Shown here: positions 35,647 to 44,343 of the stretch, piece after piece | Layout of the letters: every line of letters starts with the position of its first letter | Numbering within the stretch: position 1 is the stretch's first letter | Origin: Hafnia paralvei ATCC 29927 | GTDB taxonomy: Bacteria; Pseudomonadota; Gammaproteobacteria; Enterobacterales; Enterobacteriaceae | Length of the DNA stretch: 64,000 nt | NCBI RefSeq assembly: GCF_001655005.1 | Contig: NZ_LXET01000046.1 | Coordinates: forward strand, 62,001-126,000 | Direction of reading: 5' to 3' | The notes under the pieces: model-generated | The model's input: only the letters and a program-made list of their open reading frames with translations | Database searches by the model: none | What the model was told of the DNA's origin: nothing | Program-made: the position numbers and the translations under genes

Positions 35647-35672
35647 AAAAAAAGCGCCGTTAAAACGGCGCT
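35647..35672 (-). terminator. pgm terminator
   Basis: On the minus strand AGCGCCG-TTTTAA-CGGCGCT is followed by a run of T, 27 nt downstream of the pgm stop codon. Confidence 0.92.
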
Positions 35673-35698
35673 TGATTCAATATGGCTGTGGAGAACGT

Positions 35699-37345
35699 TT
35701 ATTTAGCGCTAGCAAGCACTGCGCTCACAATATCTACAGCTTCTTTCTCGATACGCTGACGATGCTCTGCACCCAAGAAGCTTTCACAATAAATTTTATA
35801 TGCTTCCTCAGTGCCGGATGGACGTGCCGCGAACCAGCCGTTATCGGTCATGACTTTCAGCCCACCGATAGAAGCATTGTTACCCGGCGCTTTGGTCAAA
35901 CGCGCCGTAATCGGGTCACCCGCTAATTTGTCAGCTTTCACCATCTCAGGGGAGAGCTTGGACAGCGCGTCTTTCTGCGCATGCGTAGCCGGAGCCTGAA
36001 TACGATTATAGCTTGGCGCACCAAACCGCTCAGCCAGCTTATTGTAATGCTGCTGGGGGTTTTCACCCGTCACTGCGGTAATTTCAGCGGCTAGCAGACA
36101 CATGATGATGCCATCTTTATCTGTTGACCAAGGCGTTCCATTGAAACGTAGGAAAGAGGCGCCCGCACTTTCTTCACCACCAAATCCAAAGCTACCGTCA
36201 AATAGTCCATCAACAAACCATTTGAAGCCCACTGGTACTTCCACCAGCTTGCGACCTAAATCGTTAACGACACGGTCAATCATGGCGCTGGATACCAGCG
36301 TTTTACCTACGGCAACATCAGCGCCCCACTGTGGGCGATGCTGGAACAGATAATTGATAGCCACCGCTAAGTAGTGATTCGGGTTCATTAGCCCTGACGG
36401 GGTAACGATGCCGTGGCGATCGTAGTCGGGGTCGTTGGCAAACGCTAAATCAAACTGATCGCGCAGCGCCAGCAAGCCTGCCATCGCGCTTTCCGATGAA
36501 CAGTCCATACGGATCACGCCATCATGATCTAAGTGCATGAAGCGGAATGAAGGATCAACGTGATCGTTCACTAATGTCAGATCGAGTTTGTAGTGCTCAC
36601 CAATACGCTGCCAATACTCGATGCCGGAACCGCCCAGTGGATCGACACCTAAATGTAGACCTGAACGTTGAATGGCTGGCATATCAACGATATCAACCAG
36701 ACCTTCAATATATGGCTGCACTAAATCTTTGGCATGCACCAAACCACTGTTCCACGCCGCATCTAATGTCTGACGCTTCACGCCCTGCAAATTGAGGCTC
36801 AGCAGTTCATTCGCACGCTGCTCGATAACTTTAGTCAGATCGGTATCGGCTGGGCCACCGTTTGGCGGATTGTATTTAATCCCACCATCTTCTGGCGGAT
36901 TATGCGAAGGAGTAATGACGATGCCATCAGCCAGCGCTGCATTCTTGTTGCTATTGTGGGTCAGGATCGCATGAGAAACCGCTGGCGTTGGCGTAAATCC
37001 ATTATCCTGCTGCACCACTACGTCTACGCCGTTTGCGGTCAGAACTTCCAACACACTGATAAACGCAGGTTCAGAAAGCGCATGGGTATCTTTGCCTACG
37101 AAACATGGACCTTCAACGCCATTCGCCTTACGCACTTCAGCAATCGCCTGCGCAATGGCTAAAATGTGTGCTTCATTGAAACTATGGCGCTGGGCACTTC
37201 CACGGTGACCTGAAGTGCCGAATTTTACCGCATGAGACGTATTACCTGCTTCTGGCGTCAATACATAGTATTGAGAAACCAGTTGAGCCACGTTAATCAA
37301 ATCGCTCTGCTGGGCTAGCTGCCCGGCACGGGGGTGATTTGCCAT
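35699..37345 (-). CDS. pgm: Phosphoglucomutase (alpha-D-glucose)
   Basis: Interconverts glucose-1-phosphate and glucose-6-phosphate, supplying UDP-glucose and glycogen precursors. It has 548 residues from MANHPRAGQLAQQSDLINVA, with GGAG nine bases upstream; an in-frame GTG two codons earlier is too close to that site. Motifs: FGTSGHRGSAQRHSF, the phosphoserine loop GIVITPSHNPPEDGG, the metal site ANDPDYDRHG, the sugar loop GGEESAGASF and the phosphate-binding AARPSGTEEAYK. It lies downstream of seqA as in E. coli, probably a seqA-pgm operon. Confidence 0.97.
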   Translation of the reverse strand: MANHPRAGQLAQQSDLINVAQLVSQYYVLTPEAGNTSHAVKFGTSGHRGSAQRHSFNEAHILAIAQAIAEVRKANGVEGPCFVGKDTHALSEPAFISVLEVLTANGVDVVVQQDNGFTPTPAVSHAILTHNSNKNAALADGIVITPSHNPPEDGGIKYNPPNGGPADTDLTKVIEQRANELLSLNLQGVKRQTLDAAWNSGLVHAKDLVQPYIEGLVDIVDMPAIQRSGLHLGVDPLGGSGIEYWQRIGEHYKLDLTLVNDHVDPSFRFMHLDHDGVIRMDCSSESAMAGLLALRDQFDLAFANDPDYDRHGIVTPSGLMNPNHYLAVAINYLFQHRPQWGADVAVGKTLVSSAMIDRVVNDLGRKLVEVPVGFKWFVDGLFDGSFGFGGEESAGASFLRFNGTPWSTDKDGIIMCLLAAEITAVTGENPQQHYNKLAERFGAPSYNRIQAPATHAQKDALSKLSPEMVKADKLAGDPITARLTKAPGNNASIGGLKVMTDNGWFAARPSGTEEAYKIYCESFLGAEHRQRIEKEAVDIVSAVLASAK

Positions 37346-37422
37346 GGTCACTTCTCCCTACGCTTAAATTATTGAGTGCCTAAGGGGGCTATTTAGCCTG
37401 ATTCCCTTAGGCAATTCTGAAA

Positions 37423-37965
37423 TCAGATAGTCCCGCAAACTTTTTCAATCAGTTCAGCGGGGAACTGCATAGCCTGCATGATGTGTTCAATCATGCTGCG
37501 CTTGCGACCTGTGTTCGTGTTGGTGATCACCCAATAAGGCGTGCCAGCGACGTGTTTAGGCTTAGTATGAGTGCCATTTTGCAGCAGCGTTTGCTGATCG
37601 CCGGCAAAATAAACACGGGTACGACCATGCAGAGATTCGGTTGCAGCAGCAAATCCCTGATTATCAATGGAATATAGGGTTGAAAGTACCAGCATGAAGC
37701 GATTTACCGCTTTGTTTTGCTCGGCGTACTCATCGGAAAGCAGCAGCTCACGCATGGTACGGACGCGATCTACCGGACGAGCAGTAACCACGGCAGTAGC
37801 GGGCGCAGTGGTTACCACCGGAGCCACAACCGGAGCAGTTGTCGCTTTATGTTCAGCAGAGACTTTCAGCAGGCGGCGCAATATGTCAGAAGCACTTTCA
37901 CCGATACTTTGCGTATGGCTTGCAATGTAGCGGTACAGCTCCTCGTCGACTTCAATAGTTTTCAT
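37423..37965 (-). CDS. seqA: Replication initiation negative regulator SeqA
   Basis: Binds hemimethylated GATC sites and sequesters newly replicated oriC. It has 180 residues from MKTIEVDEELYRYIASHTQS; a second ATG directly upstream would add one Met. The N-terminal oligomerisation domain (about 1-45) ends at SDILRRLL. The linker is Val/Ala/Thr-rich and diverged from E. coli. The C-terminal DNA-binding domain includes LHGRTRVYFAGDQQTLLQNG, YWVITNTNTGRK and the conserved end FPAELIEKVCGTI. Confidence 0.96.
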   Translation of the reverse strand: MKTIEVDEELYRYIASHTQSIGESASDILRRLLKVSAEHKATTAPVVAPVVTTAPATAVVTARPVDRVRTMRELLLSDEYAEQNKAVNRFMLVLSTLYSIDNQGFAAATESLHGRTRVYFAGDQQTLLQNGTHTKPKHVAGTPYWVITNTNTGRKRSMIEHIMQAMQFPAELIEKVCGTI

Positions 37966-38232
37966 CATTATCCAATACAGGTTTACGACTTAATCAGCAG
38001 GATTATAAAGTTAAACGTCTCATGCGGATAGCGTAAACCCAATGCTGTCGTAAATTCAGTGAGTTTTTTCCCAATGAGAGAGAAATAATATCCCTAAACT
38101 AGGGCTGATAACGCGCTAGGGCTAACAATCTTGATTAGCCGTGGTAACCTATTTGTTACAATATTCTTTTCGTAGCGATCGCTAGACGCATCGATTCAAT
38201 AAACATAGACGCACAAACATAGACGCAACGAT

Positions 38233-39003
38233 ATGAAACTCAATTACCGCGAACACCTACCTTCTCAGCAGGCACAATTCCCACCAACGCTTCTAATTCA
38301 TGGCCTATTTGGCAGCCTTGATAATCTGGGCATTTTGGGAAGAGACTTGCGTAGCGACCGCAAAATTATTCAGGTCGATATGCGTAACCACGGTCACTCG
38401 CCGCGTTCTGAGCGTATGGACTATGCCGCGATGGCCGAAGATCTGCTAGAACTCATCGATGATTTGTCACTTCCACAGCTCGACGTCATCGGTCATTCGA
38501 TGGGGGGTAAGGCGGCAATGACGCTTGCCGCGCTCGCCCCCGAACGTATTCGTCGCTTGGCATTGTTGGACATTGCACCGGTCGATTACAAAGTTCGCCG
38601 CCATGACACCATTTTTACCGCCATCAACGCCGTCACCGACTCACAGGTAACGCGTCGCCAAGACGCCGCAGACGTCATGCGTCACTATCTTCAGGAAGAA
38701 GGCGTTATACAGTTTTTGCTGAAATCCTTTCAGGACGGTGCATGGCTATTTAACGTGCCGGCGCTTTGGGCGCAATACGAAAACATCGTTGGTTGGCAAG
38801 ACGTTGCGCCTTATCAAGGCCCCGTCATGTTTATCAAAGGGGGGCTTTCCCCGTACATTCAGGACAGCCATCGCGAGGCGATTGCGCGCCAGTTCCCTCA
38901 TGCCCGCGCCCATGTCATCGCAGGCGTTGGGCACTGGCTACATGCAGAAAAACCCGAACTGGTGTTACGCACGCTGCACCGCTTTCTAGATTCTGATATC
39001 TAA
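38233..39003 (+). CDS. ybfF: Alpha/beta-hydrolase esterase YbfF
   Basis: A 256-residue acyl-esterase (E. coli YbfF 254) active on short acyl and acyl-CoA/palmitoyl esters in E. coli. The nucleophile elbow is VIGHSMGGKAAM, the oxyanion region LIHGLFGSLDNLG, and the catalytic His lies in GVGHWLHAEKPE. It is divergent from seqA across a 267-bp gap containing a direct repeat of CTAGGGCT (around 38100-38124). Physiological substrate unknown. Confidence 0.93.
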   Translation: MKLNYREHLPSQQAQFPPTLLIHGLFGSLDNLGILGRDLRSDRKIIQVDMRNHGHSPRSERMDYAAMAEDLLELIDDLSLPQLDVIGHSMGGKAAMTLAALAPERIRRLALLDIAPVDYKVRRHDTIFTAINAVTDSQVTRRQDAADVMRHYLQEEGVIQFLLKSFQDGAWLFNVPALWAQYENIVGWQDVAPYQGPVMFIKGGLSPYIQDSHREAIARQFPHARAHVIAGVGHWLHAEKPELVLRTLHRFLDSDI

Positions 39004-39316
39004 AATCCTAGCTCAAATCTGGGGTGAGCCTGCGCTAGCCCCACTTTCTCTGCATCTCTAATACAAGTGTAAAAGCCGAGAGAAACCCCTTCATGCCAAC
39101 ATCCCTGAAGAAAAAACCATCTGGCGTCAGTAAGGTAAGCAAGATTAAGGATTGTCGCCGCTGGGGGGGCTAGGGTATTATGGCGCGCTATTATTCTGGC
39201 AGGCTGTTTTGCTGTTTAAGGATAGTGCCGGTAAAGGGTGAATGGCCCTAGTATGTTAATCATGATCTGATTCGTTACGCAGATTCAAAATTCTCCTTGT
39301 AGTACCGCTACCTGAT
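39004..39316. promoter_or_regulatory. ybfF-ybfE intergenic region with a LexA-like site
   Basis: This 313-bp stretch holds no clear gene. CTG-N10-CAG at 39267-39282, embedded in ATCTG/CAGAT, has the LexA spacing but a poor central match; E. coli ybfE is LexA-controlled, so it is worth noting. A 26-codon ORF (39093-39173, Lys-rich, starting MPTSLKKKPSG) is present with only a weak ribosome site. TTGTCG-N18-TATTAT near 39150-39180 could be the ybfE promoter. Confidence 0.35.
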
Positions 39317-39592
39317 ATGGCCAAAGAACAAACGGACCGCACGACTCTGGATCTGTTCGCAGATGAACGTCGTCCGGGTCGCCCAAAAACCAACCCGTTA
39401 TCCCGGGATGAACAGCTAAGAATTAACAAACGCAACCAACTGCGCCGCGATAAAGTGAAAGGACTGCGTCGTGTCGAGCTGAAAATTAACGAAGAAGCGG
39501 TTGAAATGCTGAATCGTCTGGCTCAGGAACAAAATATTAGCCGCAGTGAATTGATTGAACAAATTTTGCTCGATCAAATTTTAAAATCTTAA
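39317..39592 (+). CDS. ybfE: LexA-regulated protein YbfE (CopG/RHH-like)
   Basis: A 91-residue basic protein matching E. coli YbfE: MAKEQTDRTTLDLFADERRP then GRPKTNPLSRDEQLRINKRN. The C-terminus, with SRSELIEQILLDQIL, resembles a ribbon-helix-helix fold, suggesting DNA binding; its target is unknown. It precedes fldA in the same direction, as in E. coli (121-bp gap). Confidence 0.92.
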   Translation: MAKEQTDRTTLDLFADERRPGRPKTNPLSRDEQLRINKRNQLRRDKVKGLRRVELKINEEAVEMLNRLAQEQNISRSELIEQILLDQILKS

Positions 39593-39713
39593 CGCCGCCA
39601 GCACACAATGACGACAAATCAATGCGGTTGAAAGTGCTATAGTGCGTAAAGTACGTACTGGTCTTTTTCAAGAATCTAGTTTAATTATTTGATATAAAAG
39701 GTATAAACGCGAC

Positions 39714-40241
39714 ATGGCAATCGTAGGCATTTTCTTTGGCAGCGACACGGGCAACACGGAAAACATCGCTAAGATGATCCAAAAGCAACTCGGAAAAGAC
39801 GTTGCTGAAGTTCATGACATTGCCAAAAGCAGCAAAGAAGACATCGAAGCATTCGACATTCTTCTGCTTGGCATCCCAACGTGGTATTACGGTGAAGCCC
39901 AGTGTGACTGGGACGACTTCTTCCCCTCACTGGAAGAGATCGACTTCAACGGAAAACTGGTTGCTCTGTTTGGCTGCGGCGACCAAGAAGATTATGCAGA
40001 GTACTTCTGCGACGCGATGGGGACTATCCGCGATCTGATCGAACCTCGTGGGGCAACTATCGTAGGCCACTGGCCAACAGCGGGCTATCATTTCGAAGCG
40101 TCTAAAGCACTGGTTGATGATAAAACCTTCGTCGGTTTGGCTATCGATGAAGACCGTCAACCTGAACTGACCGCAGCTCGCGTTGATGCGTGGGTAAAAC
40201 AGATTTCTGATGAAATGAGCCTGTCTGAGATTACTGGCTAA
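39714..40241 (+). CDS. fldA: Flavodoxin I
   Basis: FMN-containing electron carrier that serves radical-SAM enzymes, IspG/IspH and, via FldR, biotin synthesis. It has 175 residues (E. coli 176). The phosphate loop is GSDTGNTENIAKMI, and the FMN isoalloxazine loops are PTWYYGEAQCDWDD and LFGCGDQEDYAEYFCDAMGT. Acidic overall, as expected. Followed by its own terminator before the fur leader. Confidence 0.97.
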   Translation: MAIVGIFFGSDTGNTENIAKMIQKQLGKDVAEVHDIAKSSKEDIEAFDILLLGIPTWYYGEAQCDWDDFFPSLEEIDFNGKLVALFGCGDQEDYAEYFCDAMGTIRDLIEPRGATIVGHWPTAGYHFEASKALVDDKTFVGLAIDEDRQPELTAARVDAWVKQISDEMSLSEITG

Positions 40242-40254
40242 AATGAAATTGTGC

Positions 40255-40284
40255 CCGCAGACCATGAAAGTCTGCGGGTATTTC
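40255..40284 (+). terminator. fldA terminator
   Basis: A 9-bp perfect stem CCCGCAGAC / GTCTGCGGG with a 7-nt loop followed by TATTTC, 13 nt after the fldA stop. The T tract is short. Confidence 0.75.
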
Positions 40285-40455
40285 AGCGATTGGTGAAAGC
40301 AGTTTGCAACATTTATGTAACTCATTTTTCCCGCTATGACGCCCACAGTCAGCAGAGTCACATATTTGTCAGTGTGTTACGTTTTATTTCCACCGTGTAA
40401 TTACGCCCAAGTTGTTAACACGCCGCGGTTCCCATTTACCGCTATCAGCTTTATA

Positions 40456-40545
40456 ATGAATCTCAATTATATTTTCAGTTCGGTGACAATTAAGGCAACG
40501 CTGGCAGCAAATGCAGTCTATCCTAAACGTCTCCGAGCCAAGTAA
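40456..40545 (+). CDS. uof: Leader peptide ORF upstream of fur (uof-like)
   Basis: A 29-codon ORF, MNLNYIFSSVTIKATLAANA then VYPKRLRAK, stops 15 nt before the fur start and is in the same frame as fur. In E. coli a 28-codon leader called uof occupies this position, overlaps the fur start, and couples RyhB control to Fur synthesis. The TATAATGA start context and the GTAAC-GGACAG-ATCCG stretch before fur resemble E. coli, but the peptide sequence differs and here the ORF does not overlap fur. There is no strong ribosome site. Coding function is inferred from position. Confidence 0.45.
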   Translation: MNLNYIFSSVTIKATLAANAVYPKRLRAK

Positions 40546-40560
40546 CGGGACAGAATCCGA

Positions 40561-41010
40561 ATGACAGATAACAATACTGCTTTAAAGAAGGCTGGACTTA
40601 AAGTCACGCTTCCGCGTCTTAAGATTCTGGAAGTTCTGCAAGATCCAACTTGCCACCACGTCAGCGCAGAAGACCTGTATAAGAAGCTGATCGATATGGG
40701 TGAAGAAATCGGTCTGGCAACCGTGTACCGTGTCTTAAACCAGTTTGACGACGCGGGTATTGTTACTCGCCACAATTTCGAAGGCGGCAAATCTGTATTC
40801 GAACTGACTCAGCAACATCATCATGATCACCTGATCTGCTTGGATTGTGGCAAAGTGATTGAGTTTAGCGACGATTCCATCGAGAAGCGTCAGCATGAAA
40901 TTGCTAAAAAATATGGTATTCAGCTCACTAACCACAGCCTGTACCTGTATGGTCACTGCTCGGAAGGTGATTGCCGTGAAGATGAGACGCTGCACGACAG
41001 CAAAGCGTAA
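40561..41010 (+). CDS. fur: Ferric uptake regulator
   Basis: Iron-dependent repressor of iron acquisition and other genes. It has 149 residues (E. coli 148), with the first 80 nearly identical: MTDNNTALKKAGLKVTLPRL. The winged helix spans about 1-80. Metal sites are in QQHHHDHLICLDCGKV (His cluster, Cys pair) and HCSEGDCRED (second Cys pair). The ribosome site is weak, in keeping with translational coupling to the leader ORF. The candidate Fur box at 35592-35610 is a possible local target. Confidence 0.98.
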   Translation: MTDNNTALKKAGLKVTLPRLKILEVLQDPTCHHVSAEDLYKKLIDMGEEIGLATVYRVLNQFDDAGIVTRHNFEGGKSVFELTQQHHHDHLICLDCGKVIEFSDDSIEKRQHEIAKKYGIQLTNHSLYLYGHCSEGDCREDETLHDSKA

Positions 41011-41031
41011 ACCTGTATTTTCAGCAGCATA

Positions 41032-41055
41032 AAGCGACCTTAGGGTCGCTTTTTT
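41032..41055 (+). terminator. fur terminator
   Basis: AAGCGACC-TTAG-GGTCGCTT is an 8-bp perfect stem with a tetraloop, running straight into a T tract, 22 nt after the fur stop. Confidence 0.95.
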
Positions 41056-41116
41056 ATTGCCTAAAATTTGCAGCAGTGACGCTGTAGCCAAAGGTTGCAA
41101 ACAAAAGTGACAGGCG

Positions 41117-41141
41117 AAAAAAAGCCCCTCAGGCAAGGGGC
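41117..41141 (-). terminator. chiPQ-chb operon terminator
   Basis: On the minus strand GCCCCT-TGCCTG-AGGGGC is followed by seven T residues. It lies about 120 nt downstream of chb. A second hairpin, GTGTTCCCT / AGGGAACAC at 41221-41252, lies directly after the chb stop without a T tract and may protect the mRNA 3' end. Confidence 0.85.
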
Positions 41142-41263
41142 GAAACAACTCACAGCTCAACGTGTTATCAGGTTTATCCGACCCAATGATTAAAACGCAG
41201 TGATAAAACCATTTTATTCCGTGTTCCCTCCCCTATGCAGAGCAGGGAACACTTTCCTACAGA

Positions 41264-43936
41264 TTAAGCCTGCACGGGTTCTGCACGGCTGTAACGCTTG
41301 CCATCTGGGCTAACTGAGCGAATCTGAACATCACCGGAAACCGTTGGCTGAGCTTTCGCGTCGTAACGCTGCCACTGTTTGCCACCATCTACAGAATATT
41401 CAATCCCTATCCCCGGCAGAGCGACGTTCGCTTCCAGTTTACCGCCAACAACTTTGGCACCAGGCACCGGTAGACGATAGCCAATACCGGCTTTGTCCAT
41501 CTTAGCGAGTTCACGCTGCCCCATCAGGTTGGCGAAGCGCTGCCAGTCGCTGAGCAGAGACTTCTTATCAACCAGATTAGTTTCTCCGCCCTTGTATTCA
41601 CGACCCGCTTTGTAATCCTGTTCCCAACCAGCGCGATGCCATGAACGCTCTGCGACAGTCATTACACGAGGATAGATTTTGTATTCCATCATTTCGTCAG
41701 TGCGTGTGGTTTCACTCCACAGCTGAGCCGAAAGACCATACACTCCCGGCCATGGCTTATCGCTCTTGGCAGTAAAGAATGCGCCGTCGCGGTCTACAGA
41801 GGTTTCCGCATTCTGTGGCATGTTATTTGGCGCGAAGCTGAAGATTTTGCGTTCGTCATTAAAGCGAGTTCCCCAGTAGTAGCCGTTTTCCTGCGGATTC
41901 ACTTCATATGGGAAGTCCATATAGACGTAGTCTGGGTTAGAGACGGTAACTTCATAGCCCTTGTTCGCCCAATCGTTGACGGTGTCGAAGCCGCCCCAAT
42001 ACAGAGTATCCCAGAAGTTGACGCCCACACGCTTGGTCGCAAACGCTTTGGAGTCTTTAGCGTCTTTCAGACCATCCTGCCACGCCTGCATTTTTTCAAT
42101 ACCGTGCTTATTGACGATCTGGCTAACTTCGATCGCAAAGTGACTTGGTAAGTGTTCCATGTCTTCGACTTTGCCGCTCTTAATCAGCGTCTGACAAACC
42201 TGAGACTGAGCCCAAGGCTTATCTTCTTTGCTCTGATCGATAATGCCTTTACCTGGCTCAATTTTGCCATTCTTATCCTGATAGCCTGGCCCTAAGCGGA
42301 TATTTTTCGCTTCATCACCGCCAAAGTGCCACGTCGTCAGCGGTTGGCCCGCTTCTTTATGCATCTGAGCAATCTCGCCGATCACTTTGTCGACAAAGCG
42401 CTTAGATGAATCCAAACAAGGGTTCAAATAGCTCTTGCGATCGTAGAACTGCACAGAGGTCGTGTTTGAGGTATCCGTTGGGTCAACCAAACGGAATTCG
42501 TTGGCACCCTTCTCATCCCCAGCGGCTTTCAGTTTGTCATAGCGCGCTTCCATAGAAACCACCGCTGCACGGGCATGTGCAGGCATATCGATTTCTGGAA
42601 TCACTTCAATCTGGCGAGCCTGAGCGTATTTAACAATATCAATATACTCATCGCGGGTCAGATGCCCTGTACCGTTGTTGTTCGCATCTGGACCAGAGCC
42701 AAGCTGCGGCAGCAGACACTCTTTTTCGCTCAGATCGTGACAACGTTTAGAGCCTACGTCGATCAGTTCTGGCAGGCCAGGGATCTCAATACGCCAACCT
42801 TCATCGTCTGTCAGATGGAAGTGGAATTTATTCATTTTATAAGCCGCCATCTGGTCTAACAGACGGTGTACTGCTTCTTTGGAATGGAAGTTACGCCCGA
42901 TATCTAAGAAGATGCCGCGGTATTGGAAACGAGGAGCATCTTTCGCATCTAAGGTTGCAATCTTCATGCTACCGTCACTCGGTACCAGAGAAAGGATGGA
43001 CTGCAGGCCATAGAATACACCTGCCTGATCGTAACCAATCACTTCGGTACCCTTAGGCCCGATTTTCAGCTCATAAGCACCAGGCACGGCCAAGTCACCT
43101 TTGAATGATTTCGCGGCAATGGTGGTTTTGATGGGGTAACCGTTGGCATTATCCTTCACCCCCAACAGAGCAAAACGCTGCTGAGCGGCTTCCGCAGTGG
43201 CTTTGTTTAGCACGGTAAGATCCAATGCTACGCCCTTGCTCAAATCCACATCCTGCTGATGAATTTTCACTTCCATCGGCGTTGGCATAATTTGGCCACG
43301 CAGGCTTTGGGCTGGCAACTGCTTAACATCGGCGTTTTTGTCGAAACGGGTTTCTGGCACCATCAGGACGTTTTTGTCGTCCTTGGTACGCTTCCACAAA
43401 TCACCAACAAATGGTGTTACAAACTGACGCAAATCTTCAGTATCAGTGCTCGCAATCACTTTTGGTTTGGCGTCTTGGGAAGTCACATACCAACGCGGCA
43501 TGACATCACTTTCAAACAACTGCCAATATTCGCCAATCAGTGGGATCTCAACAGCTTGCCCCGCGGTGAAGCCTTTGAATTTGTCTGTTGGTTCGATCTT
43601 ATGCAAGTCACCCGTTACAAAGGTAATCTTGAACTGATCGTTTTTCACATCAAGCACTTGGCGCGGGTTATGGAAATAAATCGCCCAATCTTTTGCTTTG
43701 ATATCGCTGTCGCTGGTTAAAGTGATGACGGACTGGTTACACGCAGCCCAGTCCGCGCCGAGTGCAGCACAGTCAACGCCGTTCTCTGCCGCGCGATTGT
43801 CTGTCACTTTCACGTTAACTTTTAGCTGACTCAGTTGATCAACGACGTTCTGATCGGCCTGACTTACCGTAGAGAAACCGAGCATGCCCAGTGCGGATAC
43901 TGCAACAGCCAACGTGCTTAACTTAAATTTACTCAT
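41264..43936 (-). CDS. chb: Periplasmic chitobiase (GH20 beta-N-acetylhexosaminidase)
   Basis: Hydrolyses chitobiose and short chitooligosaccharides to GlcNAc. It has 890 residues with a signal peptide (MSKFKLSTLAVAVSALGMLG then FSTVSQA-DQ). Domains: N-terminal chitobiase carbohydrate-binding domain (about 30-190), GH20b domain (about 210-330), GH20 catalytic barrel (about 335-770) with the catalytic pair Asp541-Glu542 in WHFGGDEAKN, and a C-terminal Fn3/Ig-like domain. It resembles Serratia marcescens chitobiase (885 residues). Third gene after chiP and chiQ (20-bp gap), the arrangement of Serratia chiPQ-ctb; E. coli lacks it here. Confidence 0.95.
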   Translation of the reverse strand: MSKFKLSTLAVAVSALGMLGFSTVSQADQNVVDQLSQLKVNVKVTDNRAAENGVDCAALGADWAACNQSVITLTSDSDIKAKDWAIYFHNPRQVLDVKNDQFKITFVTGDLHKIEPTDKFKGFTAGQAVEIPLIGEYWQLFESDVMPRWYVTSQDAKPKVIASTDTEDLRQFVTPFVGDLWKRTKDDKNVLMVPETRFDKNADVKQLPAQSLRGQIMPTPMEVKIHQQDVDLSKGVALDLTVLNKATAEAAQQRFALLGVKDNANGYPIKTTIAAKSFKGDLAVPGAYELKIGPKGTEVIGYDQAGVFYGLQSILSLVPSDGSMKIATLDAKDAPRFQYRGIFLDIGRNFHSKEAVHRLLDQMAAYKMNKFHFHLTDDEGWRIEIPGLPELIDVGSKRCHDLSEKECLLPQLGSGPDANNNGTGHLTRDEYIDIVKYAQARQIEVIPEIDMPAHARAAVVSMEARYDKLKAAGDEKGANEFRLVDPTDTSNTTSVQFYDRKSYLNPCLDSSKRFVDKVIGEIAQMHKEAGQPLTTWHFGGDEAKNIRLGPGYQDKNGKIEPGKGIIDQSKEDKPWAQSQVCQTLIKSGKVEDMEHLPSHFAIEVSQIVNKHGIEKMQAWQDGLKDAKDSKAFATKRVGVNFWDTLYWGGFDTVNDWANKGYEVTVSNPDYVYMDFPYEVNPQENGYYWGTRFNDERKIFSFAPNNMPQNAETSVDRDGAFFTAKSDKPWPGVYGLSAQLWSETTRTDEMMEYKIYPRVMTVAERSWHRAGWEQDYKAGREYKGGETNLVDKKSLLSDWQRFANLMGQRELAKMDKAGIGYRLPVPGAKVVGGKLEANVALPGIGIEYSVDGGKQWQRYDAKAQPTVSGDVQIRSVSPDGKRYSRAEPVQA

Positions 43937-43956
43937 CGTAAAAGCCTCATCCTGAA

Positions 43957-44286
43957 TCAGTTATTGTTGTTGCGAATTTCTTGCCAAACTTTGCCACAGG
44001 CCTGCTGGTAGTTGTCGCCAGCGCCGGTTTTGGCCGCCTGAATACAGTTCTGGTAATCGAATACGCGTACGCTTTCCTTTTCGGCAAATGCCTGATGCTG
44101 TTTACTTTGCTTCAATACATTGAGGACTGACTGGCAAGCGTCCACTTTGTCTGGGTTACCTTCAGCCGTGTTAATACAGTTGCTATAGGCCTGTTTGAGC
44201 TTGAGATCTTCTTGCGGCGCAGTGGACTGCTGCACACAACCGCTCAGTCCCACGACTGCAGCAATAACCAATAGAGTTTTTTTCAT
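43957..44286 (-). CDS. chiQ: Lipoprotein ChiQ
   Basis: A 109-residue lipoprotein (E. coli ChiQ/YbfN 108). The signal peptide ends in the lipobox LSGC (MKKTLLVIAAVVGLSGCVQQ), so mature protein begins at Cys17. The remainder has two short repeats around CINTAEGNP and CIQAAKTGA with paired cysteines. Precise role unknown; always adjacent to the chitoporin gene. It lies 57 bp downstream of chiP. Confidence 0.93.
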   Translation of the reverse strand: MKKTLLVIAAVVGLSGCVQQSTAPQEDLKLKQAYSNCINTAEGNPDKVDACQSVLNVLKQSKQHQAFAEKESVRVFDYQNCIQAAKTGAGDNYQQACGKVWQEIRNNNN

Positions 44287-44343
44287 ATTTATATCCCGTC
44301 AAAGTGACTCTGCATGTGGAGTTAAACGTGCAGAGTCTCAGGC

